Of a stretch of DNA of 64,000 bases, positions 32,897 to 44,588 are shown one piece after another. The position numbers and the translations under genes were made by a program. Position 1 is the first letter of the stretch; each line of letters begins with the position of its first letter. This DNA comes from Coffea arabica (taxonomy: Eukaryota > Streptophyta > Magnoliopsida > Gentianales > Rubiaceae), in assembly GCF_036785885.1 (NCBI RefSeq), contig NC_092314.1:13041638-13105637 (forward strand). The letters run 5' to 3'. Below the pieces are notes generated by a model, which was not told the DNA's origin, did not search any database, and saw nothing but the letters and a program-made list of their open reading frames with translations.

Positions 32897-32908
32897 ATAT
32901 ATGGGGAT
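32889..32908 (+). repeat. 10-bp tandem duplication that breaks NLR2
   Basis: ATATGGGGAT occurs twice in a row (32889-32898, 32899-32908). NLR3 has a single AGATGGGGAT at the same place. The extra 10 bases shift the frame by one. Confidence 0.9.
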
Positions 32909-35028
32909 CAGAACAGGTGGAAATTGTTCCCATTGTGGGAATGGCTGGGCTTGGTAAGACAACTTTAGCCAAAAAAGTTTACAATAATATTTCAGTAACC
33001 TGTCACTTCCACATTCGTCTTTGGTGCACTGTTTCTCAAGAATTTAACATGAAAAGCTTGTTAATACAAATTTTGTGCTCTAATGGAAAACAGTCGAGGA
33101 TGGATGAAGAGCTTAAAAAATTGAATGAACATGCGTTGCTTGAAAAGCTCCGTCAAAGGCTATTGAAGAATCGGTATCTTCTTGTTTTTGATGATGTCTG
33201 GGACATTGAGGTATGGAATGAGCTGAGAACTGCATTCCCCAATGACAAGAATGGAAGTAGAATCATCTTTACGAGTCGATTTTCTAATGTAGCTTCAGAT
33301 TCAAAGGTTCAATATGGTGGAGAACCTCACTATCTTCACCCACTCAGTGAGAAAGAAAGTTTCGAATTGCTGCAGAAGAAGGTGTTTGGAGAAGAAGAAG
33401 AATGTCCTCAAGCATTGCATGAATTGGGAATGGAGATTGCCAAAAAGTGCAGGGGATTGCCACTTGCACTTGTTGTTGTAGCTGGAGTCCTGGCAACTAT
33501 AGAGCATGATATTTGTGTTTGGGAAGAATTTGCTGAAAGTTTTACTTTGACCATGGTGTCTGGTGCAGACCAGTGCAAGAAGTCCTTGGAGCTCAGTTTT
33601 GAGCATTTACCATACCACTTGAAGGAATGCTTGCTGTATTTTGCTGCATTTCGAGAAGATGAAAAAATTGGTGCCAAGAAGTTGATGTGTCTATGGATTG
33701 CAGAAGGATTTGTGGAAATAATTGAAGGAGAGAAATCAGAGGATGTTGCAGAAAAATATCTGATGGACCTAATTGGCCGAAACCTAGTTATGGTAGGTAA
33801 GAACAGATCCATTGGTGGAGTGAAAACTTGTTACATTCACGATTTGATATTTGAGTTCTGCAAGGGCAAGGCGAAAGAAAAGAAATTCCTTCAGGTCCTG
33901 CGAGGATATGATGAGCTTTCTACCTTTAATGAGCCTCCCAACCTACCTCGGTTGTCCATTTGCTCCAGTGGCAAAGATTTTATGAAGTCAAAGCTATTTT
34001 GTCCATGTTTAAGTACTCTGCTATTCTTTGATGCTACTCCAGGATATAATAAGTTGAAGTTGCTTAATATCTCCTTCCTTTTTTGCATCTACAAACATCT
34101 TAAAGTTTTGAATTTAGAGGGCATTAACCTAATGTTGAAGGAGCTTCCAGCTGAAGTTGAATCACTTCTTTGTTTGAGGTACTTAGCCCTTAGAGCTTCG
34201 GAAATGGAATTCATTCCACCATCTATAGCCAAGCTCTCACATTTGGAAACCTTTAGTCTAAATTCTGATGAGACGGTTTCATTGCCAGATAGCATCTGGA
34301 ACATGAAGAAGTTGAGGCATGTACATGTAGAGAATGGCGTCGTTATTCCTTTCTCTTCCAATGACAACGTTGTTGAAAACCTCTCTAACTTAGACACACT
34401 GTCTACTCTGGAGCTTTATCTTGATAAAGAGGGAGAGAACCTGTTGAGAAGGATTCCCAACGTTCGCCAACTTAAAATTTTCAATTGTGGGAAACAAAAT
34501 AGAGTATGCTGCAACATGAGTCGACTAGAATGCCTAGAGTCACTCGGCTTAGGGGGCTACGGCTTCTTAGGTTCACGGGAACATGTTGAGCTTTCTTTTC
34601 CGACGAATTTGAAGAAGTTGTGTCTTTACCGTCTGGGTCTTCCCTGTAGAAAAATGTCATTGATTGAACAACTACCCAATCTTGAAGTCCTCAAATTAAG
34701 AGAGGAGGCAATGGACGGCCAAAGATGGGAGCTGATGGAAGGAGGATTCCCTAAACTCAAGGTCTTGACTTTGGAATACGAAAGGATTGAGAAGTGGATA
34801 GAGGCAGACCCTGACAGTTATGATTACTTCCCGTGTCTTCAGCGATTAAAACTCTTCGGAATTTTTAATTTGAAAATGATGCCTGCTTGTTTAGGGAGTA
34901 CACCAACTCTTGAAACAATTCAGGTGGCGCATTGTGGATATGGCGTCAAATCTTTAGTATGGAAAATTGAAGAAGCACAGGAAGATAATTATGGAGATGT
35001 GAATCTGAAGATCATCATCATAGATTGA

Positions 35029-35835
35029 AGGGCATCAGCTGGTGCAATATCTGGTAATTTTTATTTTTTTTTGTCATCACCATCATAGAAATAATCATGC
35101 TTTTCATTTTTAAACAAGTGTAATTTATATTTACCGTTTGGTAGCTTTTTTGTACTTCAGTAGTTGCCTGTAATGCATGCACAAGCGCATTGAAATTGAT
35201 GAACAAACAACTAATTATTAATTGCTCTATTTTTTTTTTCCTTAATGATATCATTAGGGAGTGCATGCTACGGTGGTTTTTCCTCTTCAGATTGTAATTG
35301 GTTATCTGTGCGGTCTGGTTTTCTATGATACTTTTGTGGAAGATGAAGGTAAAAGTTGGAAAGGATCCATGGCTCTTTTCTTGTCAAGATATGGTGGAAA
35401 CAATCAATGAGATTATTCAGATATTTTGTTGTTGGCCTATTTTGTGTAATTTCGTTTTGCTGAATTTAATGATGGTTTTGTGCTATTTCTTTTCAAACAT
35501 GTGTCAATTTGCCGTCAAGGAACTTTGTTATCATTTTGATAGAATTGATTAACAATTTATGTTTGAGCTCATGATTCTTGGAAGAATATGATAGCCCAAT
35601 TTGGAAACCTCTATGATCATCTCTTTTCTGCTCAATCTTAGGTTTGGATTTAGGATATCCAACTTTGAGATTTGCTAAATTTTCAGGATCATATTTTACT
35701 TCTTTAAATTGGAGAATTTTTGCAAAAGAATGTTTTTAACTTGGTTTTTCTGCTGCTTGAGCTAATTGCTCGAAAGGGCATTAGCTCCAAGGAGCTTTAA
35801 AGGTGATATGTTTGTATGAATATTTAATTTTCCAT
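35029..35835 (+). pseudogene. Receptor-kinase-like remnant downstream of NLR2
   Basis: It is collinear with the better preserved remnant after NLR3 (60010-60845). The membrane-segment exon (about 35259-35407) has a 4-base insertion near its start that breaks the frame. The kinase-like part lacks about 92 bp between two GCTCA repeats and more sequence before ACTTGGTTTTTCTGCTGCTTG. It is non-functional. Confidence 0.4.
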
Positions 35836-36080
35836 TTTTGAATTCCACACCATATGTTTTAGATGATATATAGAGCTAGGGATAAAATACCCAAATTGGA
35901 GAGAAAACGAGTATATGTCAAGTGTGTACAATGAATTTTGGGCTAATTAACGTATAATCAAAAGAAAAAAAATGAGATTTGGAGATTTTCATAGTTAAAA
36001 AAAAAAAAAAAAGAGCAGCTAACTAAATTCTTCGTGATGCGAAGAACCAAAAATAGTAATCTCACTCTTTCTAAATACAT

Positions 36081-37751
36081 GAATGAAATTTAATTGGATA
36101 AAATAGGAATCACATTTTGCCAACATCGGGCCTAAAACAAAGGAAACACATAAACGATTAATCGTTGAAACTACCAAAACAAATAGGAAATAGGGTTCTA
36201 CGGCGTTCTAAAAAACTGGGCTCTTCGGGACGATGCGTAAGCCCATATGCTCCTCTCAAGCTGAAAAATAGAAATGTTTATGAGACATTTTGGACTCTCT
36301 CTCACCTCAACCCACATTATATTGATCTTGTAAGGCCCACATTTTAGCAACTGTTTCACGTATGCATTTATCTAGTTTCTAATCGATTTGTTCTGAATAC
36401 TTGTGATGATTTGATGAGAATGGACTTAAACTCGTAATCTACTTTTGCTTCTCTTTAGGGTAAATTCGCCACCTATTTATTGCGAATCAATGGACAAATT
36501 CTCTTTACTACTACTTGATAACACTTTGTGCTTAGTATATCAAGACCATAAATGAGTATGTTAACTTTTTACAGAACTTCCAAAGGTTGAGATTTTGATT
36601 TTTTACAGCAAATCATGTCTCAATTAGTCTTTTAGAGGTTAGGGATATTAACTGTCAGTTAATAATCCTTTCAAGTCATGCCCCACTTTCATCACACATT
36701 CTGGCTAAGGCTTAGTTAACTTTAACCAAATGAGAAAGTAAGGGTAACAGGTAACGCCAATGTGGTTCTACTTGCAAAAACTAGGACACGCGCAAGCTGC
36801 AAGTCTTACCTAACGAAAAATGAATAAATTTGTAAGACATGTCAGATTGGCCCTTCTCACTATGAAATGATTAATCATCTAATTGTGAATCTACAATACA
36901 AAATATGATAGAATCTGTTGACCTCACTTTAGACGGATTTGGCTCCTCTCTAGTGAGTTCTTTCTTCATTTTGTACAATGCATGTTTAGATGTATGACAC
37001 ACGTCTTCAGTTACTAAGAAGGGACATGATCAATTTAAATTTGACTAATCCTAATTATTGTTAATAAATGAATATACGTGTCATACATCTAGATGAATAC
37101 TGCGGAAAATGGAGAGAGAATCAATTAAAGATGAGCCAAGTCCCACTTTAGATTGGTTTTCAATTTTGGCGCTTGTTTTATTCCGTGGATCTTTCCAATA
37201 CAAAATATGGTTACTCTTGGTTTGTGAGGGTATTACTATTATTTAGAGTGAAATTGCTCTGGTAAGAGCATAATTATTTTGGCAATATAGCTAACCATTT
37301 TCTATACTTTGCTACCAAGACGTACTATCGATAAGGTTTTGTTAAACAAATGATTTATATGTTTTTTTGGAGGAGAAAATTGATAGCAATATGAAATTTA
37401 AATAGTTAAATTTCTATTCTTTTTAACTAATTTTAAAAAATTATCTTAGTACGTATTCCTAAAACAAATGCCCACTATGTGCAACGCTTATGCTCCTATG
37501 CTAATTTCATCAAAATAGATCTTATAAAAATTTCTTATAAATTTTAGTTATAAACTTAACAATTTTCATTTGAAGTCTAAAAACACCATGTAACATAATT
37601 GTTATAGGCTTTTCAATGGTATTTTGTTATATATGTGACCAAAAGTGTATTCATGACATCCTTCTTCAACATTTTTACTCTAACCTAGTCTTTTTTTTTT
37701 CGGAGGCAATAATTATTATATAATCTATTTTATGCTAGTTTTTTTACTCTA
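36081..37751. repeat. Duplicated NLR 3' flank (second flank), copy B
   Basis: It is collinear with 2954-4552 and 61156-62212. It starts with the unoccupied copia site (ACATGAATGAAATTT at about 36077-36091). No gene is seen. Confidence 0.8.
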
Positions 37752-37920
37752 TGTTTGGATTGTAAATTATTTGAGATAATTTTGTAAAAAAACACTGTAG
37801 CATTTTTTCGATTTGATGTATGTAAGATAAAATGATGATTGAAAAATGTGTTGATGATGCAAGCAAATCAGTGTGTATAAATAAGGTGTAAATAAAGTGA
37901 AATAGAAGACAATCCAAACA
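37752..37920. repeat. MITE with TGTTTGGATTGT termini, copy 2
   Basis: Same ends and interior as 4553-4711. On its right it joins the inner part of the second MITE type instead of an AAA-ATPase fragment. Confidence 0.7.
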
Positions 37921-39110
37921 CTTTATCTCAAATACATTTTTCAATTACTTTTTTGATGCATGCATTAAACTGCTATAATACATTTTTCAAGAAAAAAACC
38001 CCAAAAAAATAGAAATCCGAACATAACTATTTCGTATATTACAATTCTTTCAAGAGCATTTGATACACTAAAATTCTCATTATGTAACAAGCCACATTGT
38101 GATACATTTCAAATTCTCTAGAGGCAGAAAACTATGATGTGATTTCTAAAGAAAATGTAGGAAGAACCAGTCTTGGTTCCTCGTATGACAAAACAATTTC
38201 ATTATTAATTCCCCATATTGCATCTTTACCATACATGATTCTTTAAGGTATAAATAATTTAACTTCAGTCCTTTGCCTTTTAAAATTTTAAATTCGGTCC
38301 TTATCTTTATGAAATTTGCACTTCAAGTCCACTCCTCCAACAACCAACATGCCTTTCAAGAGTATAATGTTAGAAATAAGAGGGATCAAATATGTCAAGA
38401 AAAATTAAGAATTGAAGATCTAAATGAGAAGTATGCAATTCTTAAGGAAGAATATATTATCTAAAGTGAAACATACTAGGCTATAGTAAGACTGGTCAAG
38501 CATACATAGGACTAAAAACTGCAATTTTTGCTCGTACTCTATCCATCAATATGTTCTTTACCCTTTGCGCTTAGAATAAAGCTTGATAGTTGATACATGA
38601 TTTTTATATATTTCAACTCGTTTATTGAAGTAAAGCTTTAACTTTCATTTTGTTTCATACTAGCAATTATCGAGTATCTTAATTAACTCAATTGTAGATA
38701 TTTGAATGTAGATATTAAGAGAAAGTTGAAAACACATTTCGCTTTTAGAGAAAATGAGGAACTTACTTTGCTACATTAGCCCAGTGAACTCAAAAAAGAT
38801 TTTACAACATATGACCATCATTTTTTGGTGTATAAAATGTACAAACGAATATTTCTAGTTTAAAGTCTTCGTTTAAATAGAATTAATATTCTTATGGAAG
38901 AAATAGCAAGAGAAGTTAGACATTCAAATTAGATAGAAGTGTATAATGTGAACAAGCATATTGATTATAACATATTTGTGCATTTTTCCTAAGCTTCATT
39001 AATACTTTCATACCCTTTTAGATTCATTCTTAGATCCATGTACCTCTCGGATTCATTCCCTTTTAGATTCATTCTTAGATTCATGTATCTCTTGGAATTT
39101 ACTAGTTCTT
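37921..39110. repeat. First NLR flank, copy B (truncated)
   Basis: It is collinear with about 5025-6290 and 51600-52840 and with 62369-63138. It ends near 39110, after which the sequence is unique in the window. A short stretch (TTTTAGATTCATTCTTAGAT) is duplicated at about 39019-39083. Confidence 0.75.
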
Positions 39111-40707
39111 TCATGTAACTTCTAAATTCATGTACTTTGTAATAATGAATGGTACTTGTATCTATACTCTTGTGTTCCTATAAATAGAGGATTTGGATTT
39201 TCTATTTAGGAGTAAATTCTAATTTTATTCTTCCTTTTTACATGTATTTTTATTCTTTTCGGATTACACTTTGGTTCCAAGTAATCCATTACAAGGTCAA
39301 AATCTTGATTTGTAAATACACGCAATCGATGCTAGTCGTTGTTCTATATTGGAAAGTGACCGCTTAGTGAACCATATTGCACCGTGGAAATGTTCCTATG
39401 GGAGTAAGATCACTTTTACGAGTAACAGGATATCCTACATTTCGACTTTCTAGTTGTCAATTATTCTATTTCTTTGAATTTTTTTTCGTATATCAGAGTA
39501 CTTGCATTCTAACAATTTGGTCCTATAAATTCTAAACAAATGCACTTAAGCCTCGAATTATTAAAATTCCATTAGTATGCTCCCATAACATTTTTTGATG
39601 GACTATAAATTTTAAAGCATAGAAACCATATGATAAACCAATTGTTGGTAATCTACACAAGGAATCTTATGAAGTTCCACATTTCACATAGTGATTTTGC
39701 AGAGTGCCCTATATATAGGACCACAAGGTCAATACTATAAACAAAGCCAAATCGATGTGAACAAAAGATCATGGAATAAGTGACCACGTTAAGGAACATG
39801 TAGCCAATTATCCAATTACCCAATGGTTTACCTTTATAAATATAGGATACCAATGGATAATAGTTAAAACACATTCACAGATTTGGTATTTTAAATAATG
39901 AGATTATGCTATTCCTTTCCCTTTTAGACCAATCCTTTTGGCTATTGTGCTTTTCGATAAAAAAGTTTCATTAATTTTTTGTGGAAATACAAAAAAAAAA
40001 AAAATTAATTGTGTATAAATAAAAAAAAAATTACTAATTTAATTATTGGCACTTTGCTTATACGTTGGAGGACTGTCATAAAGAACTGATATTTTATGGT
40101 AATATGGACACTTTGTGCAGCATACTCGTAAATAGGTAGTAATTTATGAATAAATGGGTATAACATATTAAACCCACTTATTCGCCATTTACTCTGATTT
40201 TATCCAATAAATAAATTAGTAATCCATCGGTACCCTATAATTATGAAAAGGAGACTGGTGGTTATGCATCCAACAAAGTTACATTTGTGTTGCTTTGTTT
40301 TGAATCACTTTAGCAAAGTAATACATGAACTGTTAAAGAACAACTAGTTGATTAAAGTTTAGAAGAGATGCCATGAACTGTTAGACGAAGCGGAAGCACT
40401 GAATTTGCATTGATTAAAGCTCAGGAACAATGATGGAACAAGGTGCAAATAAGGGACTACACAAGGATTGAACATTACAATTCATTGCTCAAATCAAATA
40501 CAATTGTTTAAGATTTTAACTTACAATTGCATTAGATTTGAACAACCAAAATATACATAGGAAAAGCGTATACAAAATACACAAAATACCACAAAATAAG
40601 TACAAACTAATAGCTTCAGCACGACGAAACCAAAATCAGACCAAAGAAGCTTCATTCCTGCAAAAAGATGAACCTATCCTAAGCTTTGTAGATTGGTTCA
40701 ATGTACC
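39111..40707. other. Unique AT-rich stretch, possible LTR debris
   Basis: A TATA-like CTATAAATAGAGG at about 39179 followed by T-rich sequence up to about 39510 resembles the U3/R part of a copia-type LTR, but no matching second LTR or target duplication was found. The rest holds nothing I can name. Confidence 0.25.
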
Positions 40708-40920
40708 CTAGTACCCTAGTCCCAGAACAAATCTATCCAACTTCGGATAAGTTTTGGATTTTGATGGCAACATTTCCACCGATATAGTCTTTGGAGGCAC
40801 TTGTGCCTCAATATCTTCATTGGTTTCTCCATCGAGGCTAATGGATTGAATGCTCTGCACCACTACATATGTGAAAAGCATAAATAGTCCAGCCAGCGAT
40901 AATATGAGCCAAACTTGAAA
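40708..40920 (-). pseudogene. Possible last exon of a small membrane protein
   Basis: On the minus strand a splice-acceptor-like CTAG at 40921-40924 is followed by 70 in-frame codons ending at TAG 40708-40710. The peptide has a clear hydrophobic segment (VWLILSLAGLFMLFTYVVV) and then an acidic and polar tail ending FVLGLGY. I do not recognise the family. No upstream exon was found within the window, so it may be a gene fragment. Confidence 0.28.
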
Positions 40921-41971
40921 CTAGTGCATCTGAAATTAGAGAAAAAAAAGGAAAGAACAGAAAAGAGAAAAATTTATTTCTAAACATGAAATCATTCTAC
41001 TCAAATTCTTAATGTAATTGCAAGCATTAAGCAAAATACAGTTCCAAGATTGCAAATTTCCTGGAAACATTTGGAGAAGTGCCATAAAGAGCCTGAGACA
41101 GTTTGTATGGTCCCCATCCTAATTAGAAATCCCCCTATAGTTCTTTAAGTAAAGTTAGCATTATGCTATTCCTCTAACTCTCAAGGCCAGTCCCCTTTCA
41201 AATTGAGGTCTGACCACTTCTCCACTAACTGCTTTGTATTCTTATTGCTTTTTTCTAGTCACCAAAACTCTCTGATCCTTGTTCCGAGCCTTTTAGCTGT
41301 CTAATGCAGTAGATAGATAACTATCGAGAAAAGAGATAATGAGATAGCATGAACTCCTAAAGATTCATATGGCATTTGATGAATCACAGAAAGCATCTCT
41401 TAAACAGAACTCCATTGTCAAATTTGATGTATCATCGTATCAAGAGTTTGAGAGAACCTATGGAAAACCCGTTCTAGGAAAAATCATTGGACCTAGGCTA
41501 GCTGAAAGTTCTCCACATTGAAAATAACAGGATACAAAGGTCTATCTGGGACAATTAGAGGACAACAACATTAACATCATGGACCTACTACAATTTCTGT
41601 TCCAAAAAGTACAACTTCAAAAGAAGAGGGTTTGGAAGGATGTTAACCAACAAAGAGGAATCTGAAGCTTGGAATGGTTACATGTGTAGAGTTTGATGAG
41701 AGGATTATGTGACTAAAATCTCATTTCAATGGTCTCTGTTTCACCATTGGATCATGGATTCAAAGCTGCTGCTTTACTTTATCTCTGGATCTCTTATGCC
41801 AATTTCAATTTTCTCTCTTCATTCTTTTTGTGCTCACACTACTTATGCTTTCTCTGAAGTGATTAGTCTCACCTGGCCTTCCTTTGCTGAAGTCAGAGAT
41901 GATTACTTTTAGGTGATGAACTTTTATTTTTCTTTGGGGCCGCTCAAGTGAGAAGGATCCAAGCTTAGCAA

Positions 41972-42120
41972 TTCAAGCTATTGTCACTTGAAAAAGCACA
42001 TATAGTTGATGGTGCTGAAATGTTGGGTAAGGTGGAAGTTCTTGTTTTGCAGATGGAGAGCAAGATTGGTGCTGCCCTGGTACAAGCTGAAGGGGGAATT
42101 GTTGGGCTTGGGTCCATCCC
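41972..42120 (+). other. Possible coding fragment of unknown origin
   Basis: One frame reads FKLLSLEKAHIVDGAEMLG and continues for about 30 residues, ending GIVGLGSIPFG before a TGA. The composition looks more protein-like than the surroundings, but there is no start codon, no splice context and no family match. Confidence 0.18.
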
Positions 42121-42130
42121 ATTTGGGTGA

Positions 42131-43145
42131 CCCAAAGAAAAGCAAAAGCAAATCACTTAAACTTAGTCAACTTTGACTTGAGGAAAGGAAACACAGTGAG
42201 ACTAGTCAATTTAGAAATGGTAAAAAAATTAATCCAACGATCAACCAGGCATGGGGCTGGTCAGCGGGTTAATTTTTCAACTGATGGATCACTGGTTAAA
42301 TTGTTGGTTTCCATAAAATAGTACAACAATATAATTCAGTTGTTAACATTCAAATTATTAAGATTTTGAAAGATAAAAGCCAACTATTTTGATAATTCCA
42401 ACTTGTAATAAGTTACATAGTCAAATTTCTAAATCAAAATGTACTTGTTCCAAATGTAAGTTTGTTGTTGTTGGCCTTCTGGTTTTATATTGGATAGCTA
42501 GAAGCTGTAGAATAGCATAAGTATGTTTGTGAACTATAAGAAATCAATTGAAAAGTTTGAAATAAAGAGCAAAAAGATGGAAAGTGATATGATTCTCTAT
42601 TGAATGATAAAAGTTTGGCTTAAAGAAGTCATTGCGGGATGTTTGCTCAAACCAGCCGAGTTCCCAGTCTCCCAATTACCAGTAGGTTTTACTGGGTCCA
42701 AATGGCTGCTGTCCTTATCTGGTTGGTCTAGTCTGCCATCCCAGTCCCATGGTCGGGTCACTGAGTTGACCAATTCAATCGTCTGGTCGGATTGGGTTTA
42801 ATAACTTTGCGAGAATGCAATAGGGAAGAAAGAAGAACAAAGAGAGACAAAGTTGATATTGGGACAAAGAGGTCTAGGTACAAAAAGTATAAGCTGTAAT
42901 TTTGAAGTCGTGGAATGGTGAAGTAACTCCGATCGTGACTACATTTTAGCCATGCGATTTTATCACCAACTCTACAATGTTCTGATTATAATTTCATCTT
43001 CCTCTTTGTTTAGTAAGATCCTTCCCGAGTCACTTCCTTTGAAATTGTAACTTTTGGTTAGGAAATTGCATTAGATACACTTTACTGTTAATGTTGTCAT
43101 CATATATGTGTTCTTGCAGACACCTTCGCATACCAATTGATTTTG
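42131..43145. other. Intergenic sequence with nothing recognised
   Basis: Two stretches rich in GGTC/GACC words (about 42225-42310 and 42650-42800) could be ends of a degraded non-autonomous DNA transposon, but the arms do not pair cleanly. No gene is supported. Confidence 0.3.
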
Positions 43146-43150
43146 CAGTC

Positions 43151-44449
43151 TGATAGGGTGTTAATTGTTGGTTATTTTATTGTTAATTTTTCCCTTTATC
43201 CTTGTCAAATATTGTTTTAATTATTAATATTTACTTATATTTGGTATTGGACTCAATTTCAGGAAGTGAAACAGAAAATTACCAAAAAGGAGGGACTTGT
43301 ATGGAAAAATGCAGACTTCTAAGGGCTTCAACCTTTGGGTCCTTGAATTGGTGGGGACCACAAGCTAGTGCAAGGCATTTAGTCATTTGGGCTTTTTAAA
43401 AAAAGCAACGTAGAGAGACTTGAAACAACAAGTACTTTGGAGGCTTTGTTCGCATGTGCGGGGACCACGGATAAGAAGCATGAGTCATTTGGACTCTAGG
43501 AAAAGAAACGTACAAGACTTTGATTTTGGTGTGGGGACCACTAGAGATAGCATTAGACTTCCTTTTGGCTTTAAAAAGGGAGACAAACGTACTGAGAAGA
43601 AAAAATCAATAGTTTTAATTTAGGCTTTTAGCATAGTTTTAGTTTTTTTTTTCTTAGCTCTTTCGCATGGTTGTTCTCCATTAATGGAGGACTAACCTCT
43701 TAATTCTAGTCAAGGGGACAACTGAAGACTTGGTTCAACAATTACTGTGAGATCGAAATTATTTTAATCGCTTCCTTATTTATTGGTATTTATGTGTTTC
43801 CTGTTTTTAATTGTTTTAGTCCTTATGTATGATTGATTAGTGCGCAATAATTAATTATTCATATAGGCTATTTTGCTAAATAGAGGTAATTGAATCCGTA
43901 ATTGTTCGTTATCTCTATCTTAGTAGCAACTGGCGTAATTGGATTTATGTCAGGGGAGCATACGATCTAGCTTAAACAAACCCTCGTAGCGTGTTTGTTA
44001 GTTAGGATTGGACCTTTCTAATTATTAATGCAATCTAGAAATTAAATCCTACGGTCGTACCTAGGGTTGTTTTTGGGTTAGAAAAATAGTTAACGGTCGT
44101 ACCTTAACTATCGAGAAATTAAGGAAAGGTTGGTTGTTTATCGCGTGCATGACAACTATAACTAATCTATTAATAAATGTGGAATTATCTGTGAATCAAT
44201 GATCAGTGCCTAAACCATTTCTGAAGTGTACTCTTGGCTAGAATTTAACCTTAATTATTCCTCTTAATCAATTATTTTCTGCAGTTAAATTATTTAGTTA
44301 GCACTTAATCCAAAACCCCCCATACTTTGGACTCTAGAAGAAACGAATTATCCCCAGTCCCTGTGGATTCGACCCTACTCACCGCTATATATAAAATCTG
44401 TATTTTTCTCGAGTAGGTATTTATTATTGCACAGGTTCGGCACCTGTCA
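43151..44449 (+). mobile_element. Solo LTR related to the LARD family
   Basis: The 1299-bp sequence starts TGATAGGGTGTTAATTG and ends GGCACCTGTCA, and is flanked by the 5-bp duplication CAGTC (43146-43150 and 44450-44454). Both ends resemble the LARD LTR read in the opposite direction, as does the inner block with GTCCCTGTGGATTCGACCCT, so it is a different member of a related family in plus orientation. No internal domain or second LTR is present, the usual outcome of LTR-LTR recombination. A TATA-like GGCTTTAAAAAGGG lies at about 43567. Confidence 0.88.
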
Positions 44450-44588
44450 CAGTCGAGATTCTTTGGCAGATTAGGTCCCATGGTTTTTTTTTTTCCAATT
44501 TGGGTTTGCCACAGTTACAAGTGATGGTGTCCTGTGCTTGTTTGTTTTTTCTACTTTAATGCTGTTGTTGATGCCATTTTTTAGTTAA

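Larger units (their letters stand above)
31356..35028 (+). pseudogene. NLR2, R1-type NLR broken by a 10-bp duplication
   Basis: The gene is collinear with NLR1 and NLR3 and intact except for a duplicated ATATGGGGAT at 32889-32908. This shifts the frame: the first ORF (ATG 31356) ends at 32957 after about 530 residues, just before the P-loop, while the rest (GMAGLGKTT near 32938, YLLVFDDVWD, GLPLAL, IHD, LRRs) continues intact in the next frame to 35028. The later part has no in-frame ATG before the P-loop itself. The clean state of both halves implies a recent break or an assembly error. A truncated R1-like N-terminal protein could still be made. Confidence 0.9.

Noticed and set aside
32878..35028. 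Second half of NLR2 as an independent gene
   Set aside because: Its frame opens at a TTG and has no ATG before the P-loop. It is simply the continuation of NLR2 after the 10-bp frameshift.
42225..42800. Complete DNA transposon with GGTC-rich ends
   Set aside because: Similar words occur on both sides, but no consistent inverted repeat or target duplication could be aligned.
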